Notes: a model not told the origin generated them from the letters alone. Shown: positions 18,087 to 27,451, counted from the stretch's first letter. The stretch: DNA of 64,000 bases from an uncultured Pseudomonadota bacterium (GCA_902763535.1 CACWSG010000002.1:62001-126000); one strand, 5' to 3'. Made by a program: numbers and translations.

Positions 18087-19172
18087 ATGCAAATTTATCT
18101 GGTTGGCGGTGCGGTTCGTGATTTTGTTTTGGGGTTGCCTCCTCATGACAAAGATTATGTTGTGGTCGGCTCAACGCCGCAAGAAATGTTATCTTTGGGC
18201 TATAAGCAAGTAGGCAAAGATTTTCCGGTTTTTTTGCACCCGCAAACCAAAGAAGAATACGCCCTTGCTCGCCGCGAAATTGCCATCGGCAAAGGTCATA
18301 AAGATTTTACTTTTGAATTTGCCCCTGACATCACTTTAGAAGATGATTTGATTCGCCGTGATTTTACCTGCAATGCCATAGCTTATGACGAAAAAACGCA
18401 ACAAATCATTGATCCCTTTGGCGGCATGGCTGACATCAAAAATCGCCTGCTTCGCCATATCAGCCCCCATTTTGCAGAAGATCCTTTAAGAGTCTTGCGC
18501 GCCTGCCGTTTTGCCGCCCAGCTTGATTTTAGCATAGCTCCCAAAACTCTTCAATTATGCCAAAAAATATCAGCCTCCGGCGCTCTTGCCACTCTCTCTG
18601 CCGAGCGTATTTGGCAAGAAATCTCTAAAGCCTTGGCTACACCACATTTTGAAGTTTTTATATCATCGCTTGCCGATTGCGGGGCTTTAACCTGCCTAAT
18701 GCCCGAGATAAAATCAATCCCTCAAGCCTTAAATTCTACTCATCAAAGCTCACCTCATGTCAAATGGGCAACTCTGCTTTATCCTCTTAGTTTTGTTGAA
18801 CGGCAAAACATTCATCACCGCATCAAAACCCCGAATGCTTATGCTGAATTTGCTCACCTGTGCGCCGCTAATCTCCAATCTTTTATCCACCTGTCGTCCA
18901 AAGATTGCGCCAGCCTGTTTGAGCTTACTTGCACGACATCAACGCAATTCAAAAATCTTAGCGCACTAAATGAATTTTTATCTTTTTGCCGCTTATTTTG
19001 CCCGCAACCGAATTATGCCCGCAACGCCCAACTCTGCCTAACTGCCTTTGAGCTCCTAAAAGATGTCAAAGCACCCCTCATGCCCGAATTTACATCATTA
19101 TCCGGAGCCGAGCTGGGACAAGCTTATCGTGATTATCGCATAAAATTGTTGCAGGATTATTTCAAATCTTGA
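18087..19172 (+). CDS. cca: CCA tRNA nucleotidyltransferase, short form
   Basis: Adds or repairs the 3' CCA end of tRNAs. 361 residues; AGGGAG precedes the ATG. The head is typical of class II enzymes of the gammaproteobacterial CCA type: YLVGGAVRD (4-12) with catalytic Asp21 and Asp23 in [16 protein letters not shown], then [18 protein letters not shown], and [12 protein letters not shown] with [10 protein letters not shown]. The C-terminal HD phosphohydrolase domain found in the roughly 410-residue E. coli protein is absent; the tail is shorter and lacks an HD motif. Its stop overlaps the convergent rbfA by 16 bases. The gamma-type head is not what I would expect in Alphaproteobacteria and may mark transfer. 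Confidence 0.92.
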   Translation: MQIYLVGGAVRDFVLGLPPHDKDYVVVGSTPQEMLSLGYKQVGKDFPVFLHPQTKEEYALARREIAIGKGHKDFTFEFAPDITLEDDLIRRDFTCNAIAYDEKTQQIIDPFGGMADIKNRLLRHISPHFAEDPLRVLRACRFAAQLDFSIAPKTLQLCQKISASGALATLSAERIWQEISKALATPHFEVFISSLADCGALTCLMPEIKSIPQALNSTHQSSPHVKWATLLYPLSFVERQNIHHRIKTPNAYAEFAHLCAANLQSFIHLSSKDCASLFELTCTTSTQFKNLSALNEFLSFCRLFCPQPNYARNAQLCLTAFELLKDVKAPLMPEFTSLSGAELGQAYRDYRIKLLQDYFKS

Positions 19173-19531
19173 GCCACATGGGGGTGATGGAGCAACTTCT
19201 CGATTTTATCAACTTCTTCAAAAGTTTTATCAACTCTGAAATTAATCTCCGGAACATAACGCAAAGAAGTTTTTAAGCCGATTTGTTTTCTAAAAAAGTT
19301 TGCTGCCAATTGCAATCCGCCCAAAACCTCCTGCAAATATTCGCCATTGGAGGTAATAAACCACACCGTGCAATATTTCAAATCCGGCGACACCGTAACA
19401 TTGGTAACCGTTACCAAGGTGTCGATTCCTTCCAAATTGTGAATTTCACCACGGTCAATAAATTGAGTAATAACTTTGCGAATTTCTTGAGCCACTCTAA
19501 GTTGTCTTTGCGACATTTCCTTATCAGCCAT
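19157..19531 (-). CDS. rbfA: Ribosome-binding factor A
   Basis: KH-domain factor that binds the 30S subunit and helps maturation of the 5' end of 16S rRNA. 124 residues: [19 protein letters not shown] at the start, [20 protein letters not shown] in the middle and [25 protein letters not shown] at the end, all standard RbfA. The ATG has AAGGAG upstream. It is divergent from truB; in many bacteria rbfA and truB are consecutive in the infB operon, so here one of them has been inverted while the pair stayed together. Confidence 0.95.
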   Translation of the reverse strand: MADKEMSQRQLRVAQEIRKVITQFIDRGEIHNLEGIDTLVTVTNVTVSPDLKYCTVWFITSNGEYLQEVLGGLQLAANFFRKQIGLKTSLRYVPEINFRVDKTFEEVDKIEKLLHHPHVAQDLK

Positions 19532-19617
19532 TTATTTTCTCCTTGCAATCTTGACAAGCAGTATAATAATATAAAATCACTTAAGCAAGCGTTTTAACAA
19601 CATTATAAGACTATTCA

Positions 19618-20520
19618 ATGAAACATCTCAAAGGCGAAAAAATCAATGGTTGGCTGATAATTGACAAGCCGGTCGGCATGGGTTCCACTCAAGTTGTCAA
19701 TCAAACCCGCCATCTGTTTAATGCTACAAAAAACGGTCATACCGGAACTTTAGACCCTTTTGCCTCCGGCGTATTGCCGATTGCCTTTGGCGAGGCCACC
19801 AAACTAATTCCTTATGTTACCGATGGCAAAAAAGAATATGAGTTTACCTTAAAATTCGGCTCAACTACCGATACTCTTGATTTGAGCGGACAAATTACCC
19901 AAAGCGGCGGCATTATCCCCTCGCAAGAACAAATTTTGGCTGTACTGCCGTCGTTTCTCGGCGATATAACCCAAATTCCTCCGGCTTACTCTGCTATCAA
20001 AATTAACGGAAAAAGAGCCTATGATTTGGCGCGTGCTGGTCAGGAAGTTGTAGTTCCGTCTCGCCAAATTACCATTTATGACTTGCAACTTTTGAGCATT
20101 TTGCCCGATTCGCAAGCCAAATTCCGTGTTGAATGTTCCAAAGGCACTTATGTACGCACTCTTGGCGCCGATATTGCCCAAAAACTCGGCACTTATGGTC
20201 ATTTAACCGCCCTTCGCCGCACCAAATGCGCTCATTTTAGCCTTTCTGATACGATTTTACTGGATAATTTAAAAAAAATGGATTATAGTGCGCTCCGACA
20301 ATCGTTGCTTCCTTTGTTGACATGTCTGTGCGACATCACGGTCATCGCCATATCAGAGGAAGATGCTCTTCGCCTGAAAAAAGGGCAAAAACTTTCTGCC
20401 GCCTCTTATGGTCTTGAGGGCAAAAATCAAGACAAGGTGGCTGTGGTTTCAGATCAGCCGATTGCGATTGTTCGAATTGAAGGAAAATCAATTTCTCCGA
20501 TTCGTGTTTTTAACTTATAA
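19618..20520 (+). CDS. truB: tRNA pseudouridine(55) synthase TruB
   Basis: Makes pseudouridine 55 in the T-loop of tRNAs. 300 residues. Motifs: [18 protein letters not shown] (11-28), [24 protein letters not shown] with the catalytic Asp in [23 protein letters not shown], and [23 protein letters not shown]. The ATG begins at 19618 with weak A-rich upstream sequence. The following gene, rpsO, starts 19 bases after the stop, the usual truB-rpsO-pnp order. Confidence 0.96.
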   Translation: MKHLKGEKINGWLIIDKPVGMGSTQVVNQTRHLFNATKNGHTGTLDPFASGVLPIAFGEATKLIPYVTDGKKEYEFTLKFGSTTDTLDLSGQITQSGGIIPSQEQILAVLPSFLGDITQIPPAYSAIKINGKRAYDLARAGQEVVVPSRQITIYDLQLLSILPDSQAKFRVECSKGTYVRTLGADIAQKLGTYGHLTALRRTKCAHFSLSDTILLDNLKKMDYSALRQSLLPLLTCLCDITVIAISEEDALRLKKGQKLSAASYGLEGKNQDKVAVVSDQPIAIVRIEGKSISPIRVFNL

Positions 20521-20539
20521 CCAAAAAAGGAAAAATAAG

Positions 20540-20809
20540 ATGTCGTTATCATTAGAAGATAAACAAAATTTAATCAAAACTTATGCTCTCAACCCCAATG
20601 ATACCGGTTCTCCGGAAGTTCAGATTGCTATTTGGACTGTTGAAATCAACAATCTTATTGAGCATTTCAAAACTCACGCCAAAGACAATCACTCTCGTTT
20701 GGGTTTGATGAAGAAAGTTGCTCGTCGTCGTCACTTGCTCGACTATTTGAAAAAGAAAGACGAGAGCAGATATCAAAATATTATCTCTAAGTTAAACATT
20801 AGACGATAA
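20540..20809 (+). CDS. rpsO: 30S ribosomal protein S15
   Basis: Primary 16S rRNA-binding protein of the small subunit platform. 89 residues starting [16 protein letters not shown], with AAGGAAAAA upstream; a longer frame into truB exists but the shorter start gives the exact family length. Conserved [27 protein letters not shown] and [13 protein letters not shown] are present. It lies between truB and pnp and is followed by a strong stem, a typical RNase III target position. Confidence 0.97.
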   Translation: MSLSLEDKQNLIKTYALNPNDTGSPEVQIAIWTVEINNLIEHFKTHAKDNHSRLGLMKKVARRRHLLDYLKKKDESRYQNIISKLNIRR

Positions 20810-20819
20810 TTCTGGTTGC

Positions 20820-20872
20820 GAATAAAACTGCGGAGCTTGCCTAACATTCCTTAAGCTCCGCAAGCTTTATTC
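20820..20872 (+). promoter_or_regulatory. Long stem between rpsO and pnp
   Basis: GCGGAGCTT (20830-20838) pairs perfectly with AAGCTCCGC (20853-20861), and the stem can extend through GAATAAA (20820-20826)/TTTATTC (20866-20872). No T-tract follows, so it is not a terminator. In E. coli an analogous stem before pnp is cut by RNase III and PNPase to autoregulate pnp; the position here suggests the same. Confidence 0.6.
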
Positions 20873-20937
20873 CAACTTTCAAAATCCTGCATGGGGCAGG
20901 TAGAGGTTTATATGAGAAAATGAAAGGTATATAAAAT

Positions 20938-23058
20938 ATGATTCAATTTAATGAAGTCCGTAAAGAAATGGAATGGGGCGGACGCAAACTCATCCTTGAA
21001 ACAGGTAAAATTTCTCGTCAGGCTGCCGGATCGGTAGTTGTTACCTATGGCGAAACAGTTGTTCACGGCACAGTTTGCGCTGCCAAAGAAGTGAAAGCGG
21101 ATCAAGATTTTTTCCCGTTAACGGTTAACTATCAAGAAAAATATTATGCCACCGGCAAAATACCGGGAGGTTTTGTAAAACGCGAGGGCAAACCTTCTGA
21201 GCGTGAAGTTCTTTTATCGCGCTTGATTGACCGCCCGATACGCCCCCTTTTCCCTGATGCCTTCAAAAACGAAGTGCAAATTGTCTGCACCGTTTTGGCT
21301 CACGATCAAAAAACCGATTCTGATGTTGTAGCGATGATTGCCGCTTCAGCCGCCTTGGCCGTATCAGGCATTCCGTTCTTAGGTCCTATCGGCGCTGCCA
21401 AAATCGGTTACATTGACGGACAATATGTCCTCAATCCTACTATTGAACAACAAAAATCTTCTCAGTTGGAATTGGCGGTTGCCGGTACCAGCGAAGGTGT
21501 TTTGATGGTTGAATCCGAGGCTCAAGAACTTTCTGAAGAAACCATGTTGGGCGCGGTTATGTTCGGATTTGAGAATTTCCAACCGGTTATCAATCTTATC
21601 AACGAGCTGAAAAAAGAAGCCGGCAAAACTCCTTGGGAAACTCCTTCTTTCCCGCCTGAGTTTGACGCTCTTTTTGCTCGTCTGGAAAAAGAATACGGCG
21701 ACAGATATTCTGTTGCTTTTGAAGAAACCGACAAACTCACCCGTGGTGACAAATTAGGTGCTTTGGCTGAAGAAATTAAGTCAACTATTGATCCCGAAAA
21801 CGAAATTGAAACTCGTTATGTCGGTGAAGCTATCGAACAATTAATGCACAAAGTTATGCGTGAAAAAGTTCTTTCTACCGGTCGCCGTATTGACGGACGC
21901 GACACTAAAACTGTTCGCCCGATTCAGTGCCAAGTTGATGTTTTGCCTACCGCTCACGGCTCTGCTTTGTTTACCCGCGGCGAAACTCAGGCTTTGGTTG
22001 TTACCACTTTAGGTACCGGTGAAGATGCGCAAATTGTTGACGGTTTGATGGATGAATCTAAAGAAACCTTTATGTTAAACTACAATTTTCCACCGTTCTC
22101 GGTTGGTGAATGTGGTCGCTTAGGCTCCCCCGGACGCCGTGAAATCGGTCATGGTAAATTGGCTTGGCGTGCTATCCACCCGATGATGCCGGATGATCCG
22201 GACAAATTCCCCTACACTGTTCGTGTAGTTTCCGAGATTATGGAATCCAACGGTTCTTCGTCTATGGCCACCGTTTGCGGTTCAACCATGTCGTTGATGT
22301 CTGCCGGTGTACCGATGCGTAAACCTGTTGCCGGTATCGCTATGGGCTTAATCAAAGAAGATGACGGTCGTGTTGCTATCCTGACCGACATTTTGGGTGA
22401 TGAAGATCATCTCGGTGATATGGATTTCAAAGTTGCCGGAACTAAAGACGGTGTAACCGCTTTGCAAATGGATATTAAGATTACCTCCATCACCAAAGAG
22501 ATTATGGAAAAAGCCCTCATTCAGGCTCACGAAGGACGCATCCACATCTTGGGCGAAATGGCCAAGGCTATTGCCGAGCCGCGTCCCCATGTTTCGGATA
22601 AGGCTCCGCGCATTGTTGCCATTAAGATTGCGGTTGATAAAATCCGTGAAGTTATCGGCACCGGTGGCAAGGTTATTCGTGAGATTGTCGAGAAAACTCA
22701 CACCAAAATTGACATCACCGATGATGGTGTAGTCAAGATTGCTTCAATGAAAAAAGAAGACGGTGATGCCGCTTTAGAATGGATTATGGGCATTGTTGCC
22801 GAACCTGAAACCGGCAAGATTTACCATGGTACCATCACCAAGATTATGGAGTTTGGTGCATTTGTCCGCTTCCTTGGTACAACCGAAGGTTTGGTTCACA
22901 TCTCTGAAGTTAAGAACGAGCGTATCGCTTCGGTTTCTGATTTCTACAAAGAGGGTGATCAAATTTGGGTTAAGTGCTTGGGTTCTGACAACCGCGGCAA
23001 GATTAAGCTCTCGGCTAAGAGAGTTAACCAAGAAACCGGTGAAGATTTGGAAAAATAA
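20938..23058 (+). CDS. pnp: Polyribonucleotide nucleotidyltransferase (PNPase)
   Basis: 3'-5' phosphorolytic exoribonuclease and degradosome partner. 706 residues: two RNase PH domains (first with [22 protein letters not shown] and [13 protein letters not shown]; second with [25 protein letters not shown] and [19 protein letters not shown]), an all-helical linker, a KH domain ([20 protein letters not shown], about 560-620) and an S1 domain ([32 protein letters not shown]). Complete and of normal length. Its leader contains the rpsO-pnp stem and it ends at a strong terminator. Confidence 0.98.
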   Translation: MIQFNEVRKEMEWGGRKLILETGKISRQAAGSVVVTYGETVVHGTVCAAKEVKADQDFFPLTVNYQEKYYATGKIPGGFVKREGKPSEREVLLSRLIDRPIRPLFPDAFKNEVQIVCTVLAHDQKTDSDVVAMIAASAALAVSGIPFLGPIGAAKIGYIDGQYVLNPTIEQQKSSQLELAVAGTSEGVLMVESEAQELSEETMLGAVMFGFENFQPVINLINELKKEAGKTPWETPSFPPEFDALFARLEKEYGDRYSVAFEETDKLTRGDKLGALAEEIKSTIDPENEIETRYVGEAIEQLMHKVMREKVLSTGRRIDGRDTKTVRPIQCQVDVLPTAHGSALFTRGETQALVVTTLGTGEDAQIVDGLMDESKETFMLNYNFPPFSVGECGRLGSPGRREIGHGKLAWRAIHPMMPDDPDKFPYTVRVVSEIMESNGSSSMATVCGSTMSLMSAGVPMRKPVAGIAMGLIKEDDGRVAILTDILGDEDHLGDMDFKVAGTKDGVTALQMDIKITSITKEIMEKALIQAHEGRIHILGEMAKAIAEPRPHVSDKAPRIVAIKIAVDKIREVIGTGGKVIREIVEKTHTKIDITDDGVVKIASMKKEDGDAALEWIMGIVAEPETGKIYHGTITKIMEFGAFVRFLGTTEGLVHISEVKNERIASVSDFYKEGDQIWVKCLGSDNRGKIKLSAKRVNQETGEDLEK

Positions 23059-23073
23059 TTTCCTTATCCTATC

Positions 23074-23113
23074 AAAAAAGAGGCGGATGTTTTTCAACAT
23101 CAGCCTCTTTTTT
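23074..23113. terminator. Strong bidirectional terminator between pnp and an orphan
   Basis: AAAAAAGAGGC (23074-23084) pairs with GCCTCTTTTTT (23103-23113), and inner GATGTT (23086-23091) with AACATC (23096-23101). T runs occur on both strands, so it serves pnp and the convergent gene. Confidence 0.92.
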
Positions 23114-23118
23114 GTTTT

Positions 23119-23448
23119 CTACAGATAACTCTCCAAGAAGTACTTTTTACGACATCTTGAAGAATACTTAGAAAAATTCTCCAGATCATAGCTCATGTAG
23201 TGCTTTCGGCAACGCCACGGCAATACTCGCCACATCCAGCGGTTTGCCCAAAACGGCAAATGCACCACACCGCCCAAAGCTCCGCTTCCATCCTTATAGG
23301 ACATCCGCGCCACCCATTGGGGAGCAATAAGAGCCAACACCCACACAACGATGGGGTTGACGATGATTACGCTGACCATCATTAGTATGATGATAACAGC
23401 AGACAGTGCAACATACGTTGCATTTTCTAAAAATTTTTTGTGTGTCAT
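23119..23448 (-). CDS. Small orphan membrane protein
   Basis: 109 residues. Two adjacent hydrophobic segments at about residues 10-42 (ATYVALSAVIIILMMVSVII and VVWVLALIAP) are followed by a tail rich in Trp, Arg and Tyr with a CRKHYMSYDLENFSKYSSRC stretch. No family is recognised. No Shine-Dalgarno sequence is present before the ATG; the leader is A-rich. The gene sits between pnp and rplA with its own near-consensus promoter and shares the pnp terminator. Same architecture as the orphans at 16.1, 17.6 and 26.6 kb. Confidence 0.55.
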   Translation of the reverse strand: MTHKKFLENATYVALSAVIIILMMVSVIIVNPIVVWVLALIAPQWVARMSYKDGSGALGGVVHLPFWANRWMWRVLPWRCRKHYMSYDLENFSKYSSRCRKKYFLESYL

Positions 23449-23655
23449 AATATAGATTTTTAATGGCTTGACCTACTCTTCTCAGTCATAAATCATTTAA
23501 GCAATTATATGTAAAGAGCCGCTTGCGCGGGGATAACTGCTGTCCATATAACCGATCATGGTAATCTCGCCAAATCTTAATCATCTGTCTAAGCAAAACT
23601 CAAACCAACAATTAGTCCTCAACAATAATACCTCAATCCTTATACAAACAAGAAG

Positions 23656-23684
23656 AATATATCGCTTTTTCGAAATTTTGTCAA
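23656..23684 (-). promoter_or_regulatory. Consensus-like promoter of the 23.1 kb orphan
   Basis: Minus strand TTGACA (23679-23684), 17 bases, TATATT (23656-23661). The leader to the ATG is about 200 nt (23449-23648); it contains one small hairpin (CCGC-TTGC-GCGG) and otherwise no structure that I can support. With the rplA terminator this accounts for the 309-base gap. Confidence 0.7.
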
Positions 23685-23703
23685 CACGCTTTTTATTTAA
23701 AAA

Positions 23704-23736
23704 TCAAAAAGCTGCCATTTTCATGACAGCTTTTCT
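23704..23736 (-). terminator. Terminator of the rplK-rplA operon
   Basis: AAAAGCTG (23707-23714) pairs with CAGCTTTT (23727-23734), with inner CAT/ATG; the minus strand continues with T-rich sequence. It closes the operon after rplA, so rplJ and rplL do not follow. Confidence 0.85.
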
Positions 23737-23757
23737 GTTGCGTAATCTCAAAGAAAA

Positions 23758-24438
23758 TTACAAAGCGTTCAAGTCAACCTTAACACCAACGCCCATTGTT
23801 GAGCTCAAAGAAACTTTCTTCATATAAGTTCCTTTAACTCCGCTAGGTTTGGCTTTGTTGATAGCATCGATGAAAGCTTTTGTATTTTCATAGAGTTGCT
23901 CTTCTGAGAAACTGGCGCGACCGATACCGGCATGAACAATACCTGCTTTTTCAACACGATATTGAACTTCACCGGCCTTAGCCTTTTTAACTGCATTTTC
24001 AACATCCGCAGTAACTGTGCCTAATTTCGGGTTCGGCATCAAGCCCTTAGGACCCAAAACTCTGGCCACTTTGCCGGCCATACCCATCATATCTGGAGTG
24101 GCAATGCAGCGATCAAAATCAATTTTGCCTGACAAAATTGAATCAATCAAGCTCTCTGCTCCGACAATATCAGCACCGGCAGCTTTTGCTTGATCAGCTT
24201 TCTCACCTTGAGCCAAAACAGCAACTCTGATTTTTTTACCCGTACCATGCGGCAAAGAGCAAACACCTCTTACCATTTGGTCGGCATACTTGGGATCAAC
24301 ACCCAAATTAATAGCAATATCAATGGTCTCGTCAAATTTTGCCTTAGCATTTTCTTTAACGATTTTAACTGCGTCTTTCAAAGAATAAGCTTGATTCTTA
24401 TCCAAAGATTTATATGCATTTACAATTCTTTTTCCCAT
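23758..24438 (-). CDS. rplA: 50S ribosomal protein L1
   Basis: Forms the L1 stalk and in many bacteria represses its own operon. 226 residues: [49 protein letters not shown] at the start, [50 protein letters not shown] in the middle. Complete. It begins 4 bases after rplK stops, so the two are translationally coupled. A terminator follows directly. Confidence 0.97.
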   Translation of the reverse strand: MGKRIVNAYKSLDKNQAYSLKDAVKIVKENAKAKFDETIDIAINLGVDPKYADQMVRGVCSLPHGTGKKIRVAVLAQGEKADQAKAAGADIVGAESLIDSILSGKIDFDRCIATPDMMGMAGKVARVLGPKGLMPNPKLGTVTADVENAVKKAKAGEVQYRVEKAGIVHAGIGRASFSEEQLYENTKAFIDAINKAKPSGVKGTYMKKVSLSSTMGVGVKVDLNAL

Positions 24439-24442
24439 CAGC

Positions 24443-24880
24443 TTACTCCACTACCTTAATACCCATTGAAACAGCCTGACCTTTAACCATGTTCATGGCT
24501 GACTCAACTGTTGCACAGTTCAAATCAGGCAATTTGGTCTCAGCAATTTCCTTAACCTGAGCCAAAGTTACTTGACCGGCGACAACCTTTCCGGGCTCTT
24601 TTGAAGCTGACTGAATTTTAGCAGCCTTTTTCAAATAATAAGCAACCGGAGGCAATTTGGTTACAAAAGTGAAAGACTTGTCTTCATATGCCGTAATAAT
24701 AACCGGAACCGGAATACCGGGTTCCAATTTTTGAGTTTCAGCATTGAAAGCCTTGCAGAATTCCATAATATTCAAGCCTTTTTGACCCAAAGCAGGACCA
24801 ACCGGAGGAGACGGGTTAGCTTTTCCTGCGGGGATTTGCAGCTTGATTAAACCGAGAATTTTTTTCTTAGTTTTAGCCAT
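24443..24880 (-). CDS. rplK: 50S ribosomal protein L11
   Basis: Part of the GTPase-associated centre. 145 residues from [15 protein letters not shown]; a start three codons upstream is open but AAGGGTG lies 6 bases before this [33 protein letters not shown] and the C-terminal RNA-binding half are typical. It is preceded by a terminator and by a hairpin leader; secE and nusG, its normal upstream neighbours, are absent here. Confidence 0.97.
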   Translation of the reverse strand: MAKTKKKILGLIKLQIPAGKANPSPPVGPALGQKGLNIMEFCKAFNAETQKLEPGIPVPVIITAYEDKSFTFVTKLPPVAYYLKKAAKIQSASKEPGKVVAGQVTLAQVKEIAETKLPDLNCATVESAMNMVKGQAVSMGIKVVE

Positions 24881-24904
24881 TTTAATCACCCTTTTTATCT
24901 AGGC

Positions 24905-24935
24905 TCGTGGTCCAGACAATGGCTGTCCTCCCACG
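24905..24935 (-). promoter_or_regulatory. Hairpin in the rplK leader, possible L1 target
   Basis: Minus strand CGTGG (24931-24935) pairs with CCACG (24905-24909), enclosing GACA (24924-24927)/TGTC (24915-24918) around internal loops. It ends some 24 bases before the rplK ATG. L1 represses its operon by binding a leader that imitates its 23S rRNA site in E. coli; that this stem does so is inference. Confidence 0.4.
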
Positions 24936-24948
24936 AAATTGTTAAACA

Positions 24949-24976
24949 AAAACGAGTCCTTTTCCAGACTCGTTCT
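24949..24976 (-). terminator. Terminator of the channel gene
   Basis: AACGAGTC (24951-24958) pairs with GACTCGTT (24967-24974); on the minus strand the stem runs into TTTTTG. Confidence 0.8.
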
Positions 24977-25014
24977 TGCTTATACCATGACTATTTATTT
25001 TTGCAAGCAAAAAG

Positions 25015-25743
25015 TTATTCTTTCTTTGTTACTACCATGGCAACCGCCGAAGCAACAAAACTGGTAACCAACAAAAACAAAACTACCAACCACGATACAA
25101 AGAACAACCAAGCATCAGGATAAACCACCATTATCGGACGGGCGATTGCTGAAGCCCAACCATCCAATGTGAACACCTGCAACAGCGAGAACATTGCCAT
25201 ACCCAAAGAACTGAAGCTGGCAAAAGTATCGCCGTAAAAATTCACTGCAATCACTGCAAATGCGTAGAAAAAGATGGCAAAAATCAACAAAAACGATGTA
25301 AACACCGGCAACAAACTTAAAAACACCTGCACAAACTTTTGGGTATAAGGCAGACGATTGCCGTATTTTATTAAACGCAACAATCTAAACATTCTCAGTA
25401 CGATAAACATACTCATAAACGGCAATGACGACACTCCGACAACTACCAAATCAAAAATATTCCACCCCGAACGGAAAAAGGTGCGTTTCAAGGCTAAAAT
25501 GCGCAAAAACATTTCAACAAGGAATATGCCCATAAAAATACGATCAAGCAAAAACAACACTCTGTCATAATAAAAACTGATGGTCGGCGAGGTCATCATT
25601 CCCAAAACCGCTGCATCAGCCAAAATAACCAACATTATAAACAGTTCAAAACTCCAACCGCTGACCAACTTTGCCAAACGGCGCTGTTCATCATCGTGAT
25701 ACATTTTATTCATCAGTTTATTTGTTTTTTTCTTCTCTGCCAT
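25015..25743 (-). CDS. Single-domain voltage-gated cation channel (NaChBac-like)
   Basis: Tetrameric six-helix channel of the inner membrane. 242 residues with S1 at about 28-50, S2 58-80, S3 92-106, an S4 voltage sensor 114-126 with Arg117, Arg120, Arg123 and Lys126 at three-residue spacing, S5 142-168, and S6 208-238. The pore loop carries the filter T192-L-D-G-W-A-S198 in FSLLQVFTLDGWASAI. Known bacterial sodium channels use TLESWAS at this place, so Glu-Ser is replaced by Asp-Gly. The cytoplasmic coiled-coil tail of NaChBac is missing; the protein ends five residues after S6. It begins 17 bases after the prepilin peptidase gene, suggesting one transcript. Confidence 0.88.
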   Translation of the reverse strand: MAEKKKTNKLMNKMYHDDEQRRLAKLVSGWSFELFIMLVILADAAVLGMMTSPTISFYYDRVLFLLDRIFMGIFLVEMFLRILALKRTFFRSGWNIFDLVVVGVSSLPFMSMFIVLRMFRLLRLIKYGNRLPYTQKFVQVFLSLLPVFTSFLLIFAIFFYAFAVIAVNFYGDTFASFSSLGMAMFSLLQVFTLDGWASAIARPIMVVYPDAWLFFVSWLVVLFLLVTSFVASAVAMVVTKKE

Positions 25744-25760
25744 CTCACACCTCTAAAAAA

Positions 25761-26423
25761 TTAATAACCTTCAATTAAAACCACAATTATGCCGGCGATT
25801 GCCAACATCGGGCCAAAAGCCAAAGATTTTTGTCTTCTCAGCATCGCCCAAATCAGCCCCAAAATTGCCGCAGTTGTAATTACATACAACAGTCCTTCCA
25901 CTCCGAGCCATGCTCCTTGTGCTGCCAGAAGCTTAATATCACCGCCGCCGAAAGCATCTTTTTTATACCAAACAATCAATAAACTTACCAGTACCGGAAA
26001 AAAATATCCCACCAAAGCGCCATAAACGCTTTCATCAATGCTTACCACGCCTTCACCGACATAAGCTGCGGCAATTCCGACCAACAAAAGCGGAATGGTC
26101 AAAATATCCGGCAAAACAAACATTCTTGCATCAATTTCTGCCAGCAACAGCAATGTCCACGTAAATACAACAATCAAACCGGCATCTGCAAACTCCGCCA
26201 AAATCAGCGCTGTCAGCCCAACCGTCAACAATCCCATCATCAACGAACGCCACACTAGCTTTTTATATTGTTTCGTCTTGCGATAGGATGATAATTTTTT
26301 TTCTTTGCGTAAAAGTTCAACAATCGCTCCGGCAAAAGTTGTCGGCATAAACTTGGCAAAACGCCTTGCCATGTAAGGTGTCAAAATCCCGAAAACCAAA
26401 GCCGCACAAAGCCAAAATATCAT
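25761..26423 (-). CDS. A24 family prepilin peptidase
   Basis: Aspartic membrane protease that trims type IV pilin-like prepilins. About 220 residues, polytopic. The two catalytic aspartates are visible: D100 in LLAEIDARMFVLPDILTIPLL and D164 in FGGGDIKLLAAQGAW (numbering from an ATG at 26429; the ATG at 26423 fits the AAAGG ribosome binding site better). The cysteine-bearing N-terminal methylation loop of PilD is absent. A candidate substrate is the pilin-like protein at 61.8 kb. It is co-oriented with the downstream channel gene. Confidence 0.85.
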   Translation of the reverse strand: MIFWLCAALVFGILTPYMARRFAKFMPTTFAGAIVELLRKEKKLSSYRKTKQYKKLVWRSLMMGLLTVGLTALILAEFADAGLIVVFTWTLLLLAEIDARMFVLPDILTIPLLLVGIAAAYVGEGVVSIDESVYGALVGYFFPVLVSLLIVWYKKDAFGGGDIKLLAAQGAWLGVEGLLYVITTAAILGLIWAMLRRQKSLAFGPMLAIAGIIVVLIEGY

Positions 26424-26550
26424 TACCATACCTTTATAAAGATTCTCACTATCTAAAGCCCATCCTAAGCTAAAAGTTATAATATTTTATTAAAAGATTA
26501 TAATTTTAATCACGAATTACCTTTTCCGGTTATCTGCACAATAATCCATC

Positions 26551-26583
26551 AAAAAAAGCAACCTTTTCAAAGGTTGCTTTTTC
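26551..26583. terminator. Bidirectional terminator after the 26.6 kb orphan
   Basis: AAAAAGCAACCTT pairs with AAGGTTGCTTTTT (26553-26582) around a very short loop; both strands show T runs. Confidence 0.85.
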
Positions 26584-26599
26584 TTGTCCCTGCACTAGC

Positions 26600-27355
26600 C
26601 TAGCAAGCACATTTAATTTCTCGCCTGATTTGGAAGCGCTGTTTCCAGCCCTTCAATCCTTTGGGAATGTCCAGATACTGGTAAAGAAGCTTCCATGCGT
26701 CGTACGATTCCATGAATCGCCTTAACCATAACTTATGTTTCTTCCATTGCTCAGGCTTGGCATACCGCGCAAATATTTCATAGCGCGGCATAGTGGATTG
26801 CTCAATGATTCGGCGGGCGCACTCGAAAAGTTTTTTACCCTCCTCATCAGGATTTTTGCAATCCAGAGAGAATCCGCCGTGACGTTGGCCTTCCGCATCG
26901 AGATGCTCAACCAAGCCCCATGCGATTGTCCGAGCATAACCCTTGGTCGGTTCATGGTTGGCAGCCACAGGAAGACCGCCATAAATGAACTCTAAACAGT
27001 CCGGCGTCATGATATGGTAATCATCATGAGCTGAACTGTATGCCCAGTACTTCTCAGGAAGCTGGTCATAAAAATTGACCACATCGTGCACGACAGCTCC
27101 CTTGGATAGACGCTGCATTGCAACCGTGAACATGACTGCAGCGAGCTGAGTTCCGTTCTTACGATCTTGTTCAATGCAATCTTGACCAAACTGAGCCATA
27201 AAGGACATGAAGTCTTTATAGATACACCATCGATTGCTTCCTCCGGCAAGATGCTGAAGGATAAAATCAACTTGCTTATCCCAGTCCATGTTGAGAAATT
27301 CTTCTCTCGTAATGCGACCATGTTTGCATACAAATGCAATCATACTTTCTTTCAT
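26600..27355 (-). CDS. Orphan protein of unknown function
   Basis: 251 residues, soluble, rich in Trp, Tyr, His and Cys (10 or so cysteines, last residues IKCAC). No signal peptide, membrane helix or known domain is recognised. The first 60 residues (KHGRITREEFLNMDWDKQVD, HLAGGSNRWCIYKDFMSFMA) and the C-terminal helical part (WKKHKLWLRRFMESYDAWKLL) look like a real globular protein. The ATG follows a stretch of almost only A and T without Shine-Dalgarno sequence. Hand counts give 43-55% GC in two blocks, above the flanks. Promoter and terminator are private. Confidence 0.6.
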   Translation of the reverse strand: MKESMIAFVCKHGRITREEFLNMDWDKQVDFILQHLAGGSNRWCIYKDFMSFMAQFGQDCIEQDRKNGTQLAAVMFTVAMQRLSKGAVVHDVVNFYDQLPEKYWAYSSAHDDYHIMTPDCLEFIYGGLPVAANHEPTKGYARTIAWGLVEHLDAEGQRHGGFSLDCKNPDEEGKKLFECARRIIEQSTMPRYEIFARYAKPEQWKKHKLWLRRFMESYDAWKLLYQYLDIPKGLKGWKQRFQIRREIKCAC

Positions 27356-27399
27356 TTTTTTATTTTTTTAATTTAACAATGATATTTTCTTCAACAGGA

Positions 27400-27428
27400 A
27401 TAATACTGCAAATTTTGTCCATCGTCAA
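27400..27428 (-). promoter_or_regulatory. Promoter of the 26.6 kb orphan
   Basis: Minus strand TTGACG (27423-27428), 17 bases, TATTAT (27400-27405); leader of about 45 nt ending in an A-tract. Confidence 0.65.
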
Positions 27429-27451
27429 CATGAAAAACAAAAAAATATTGC

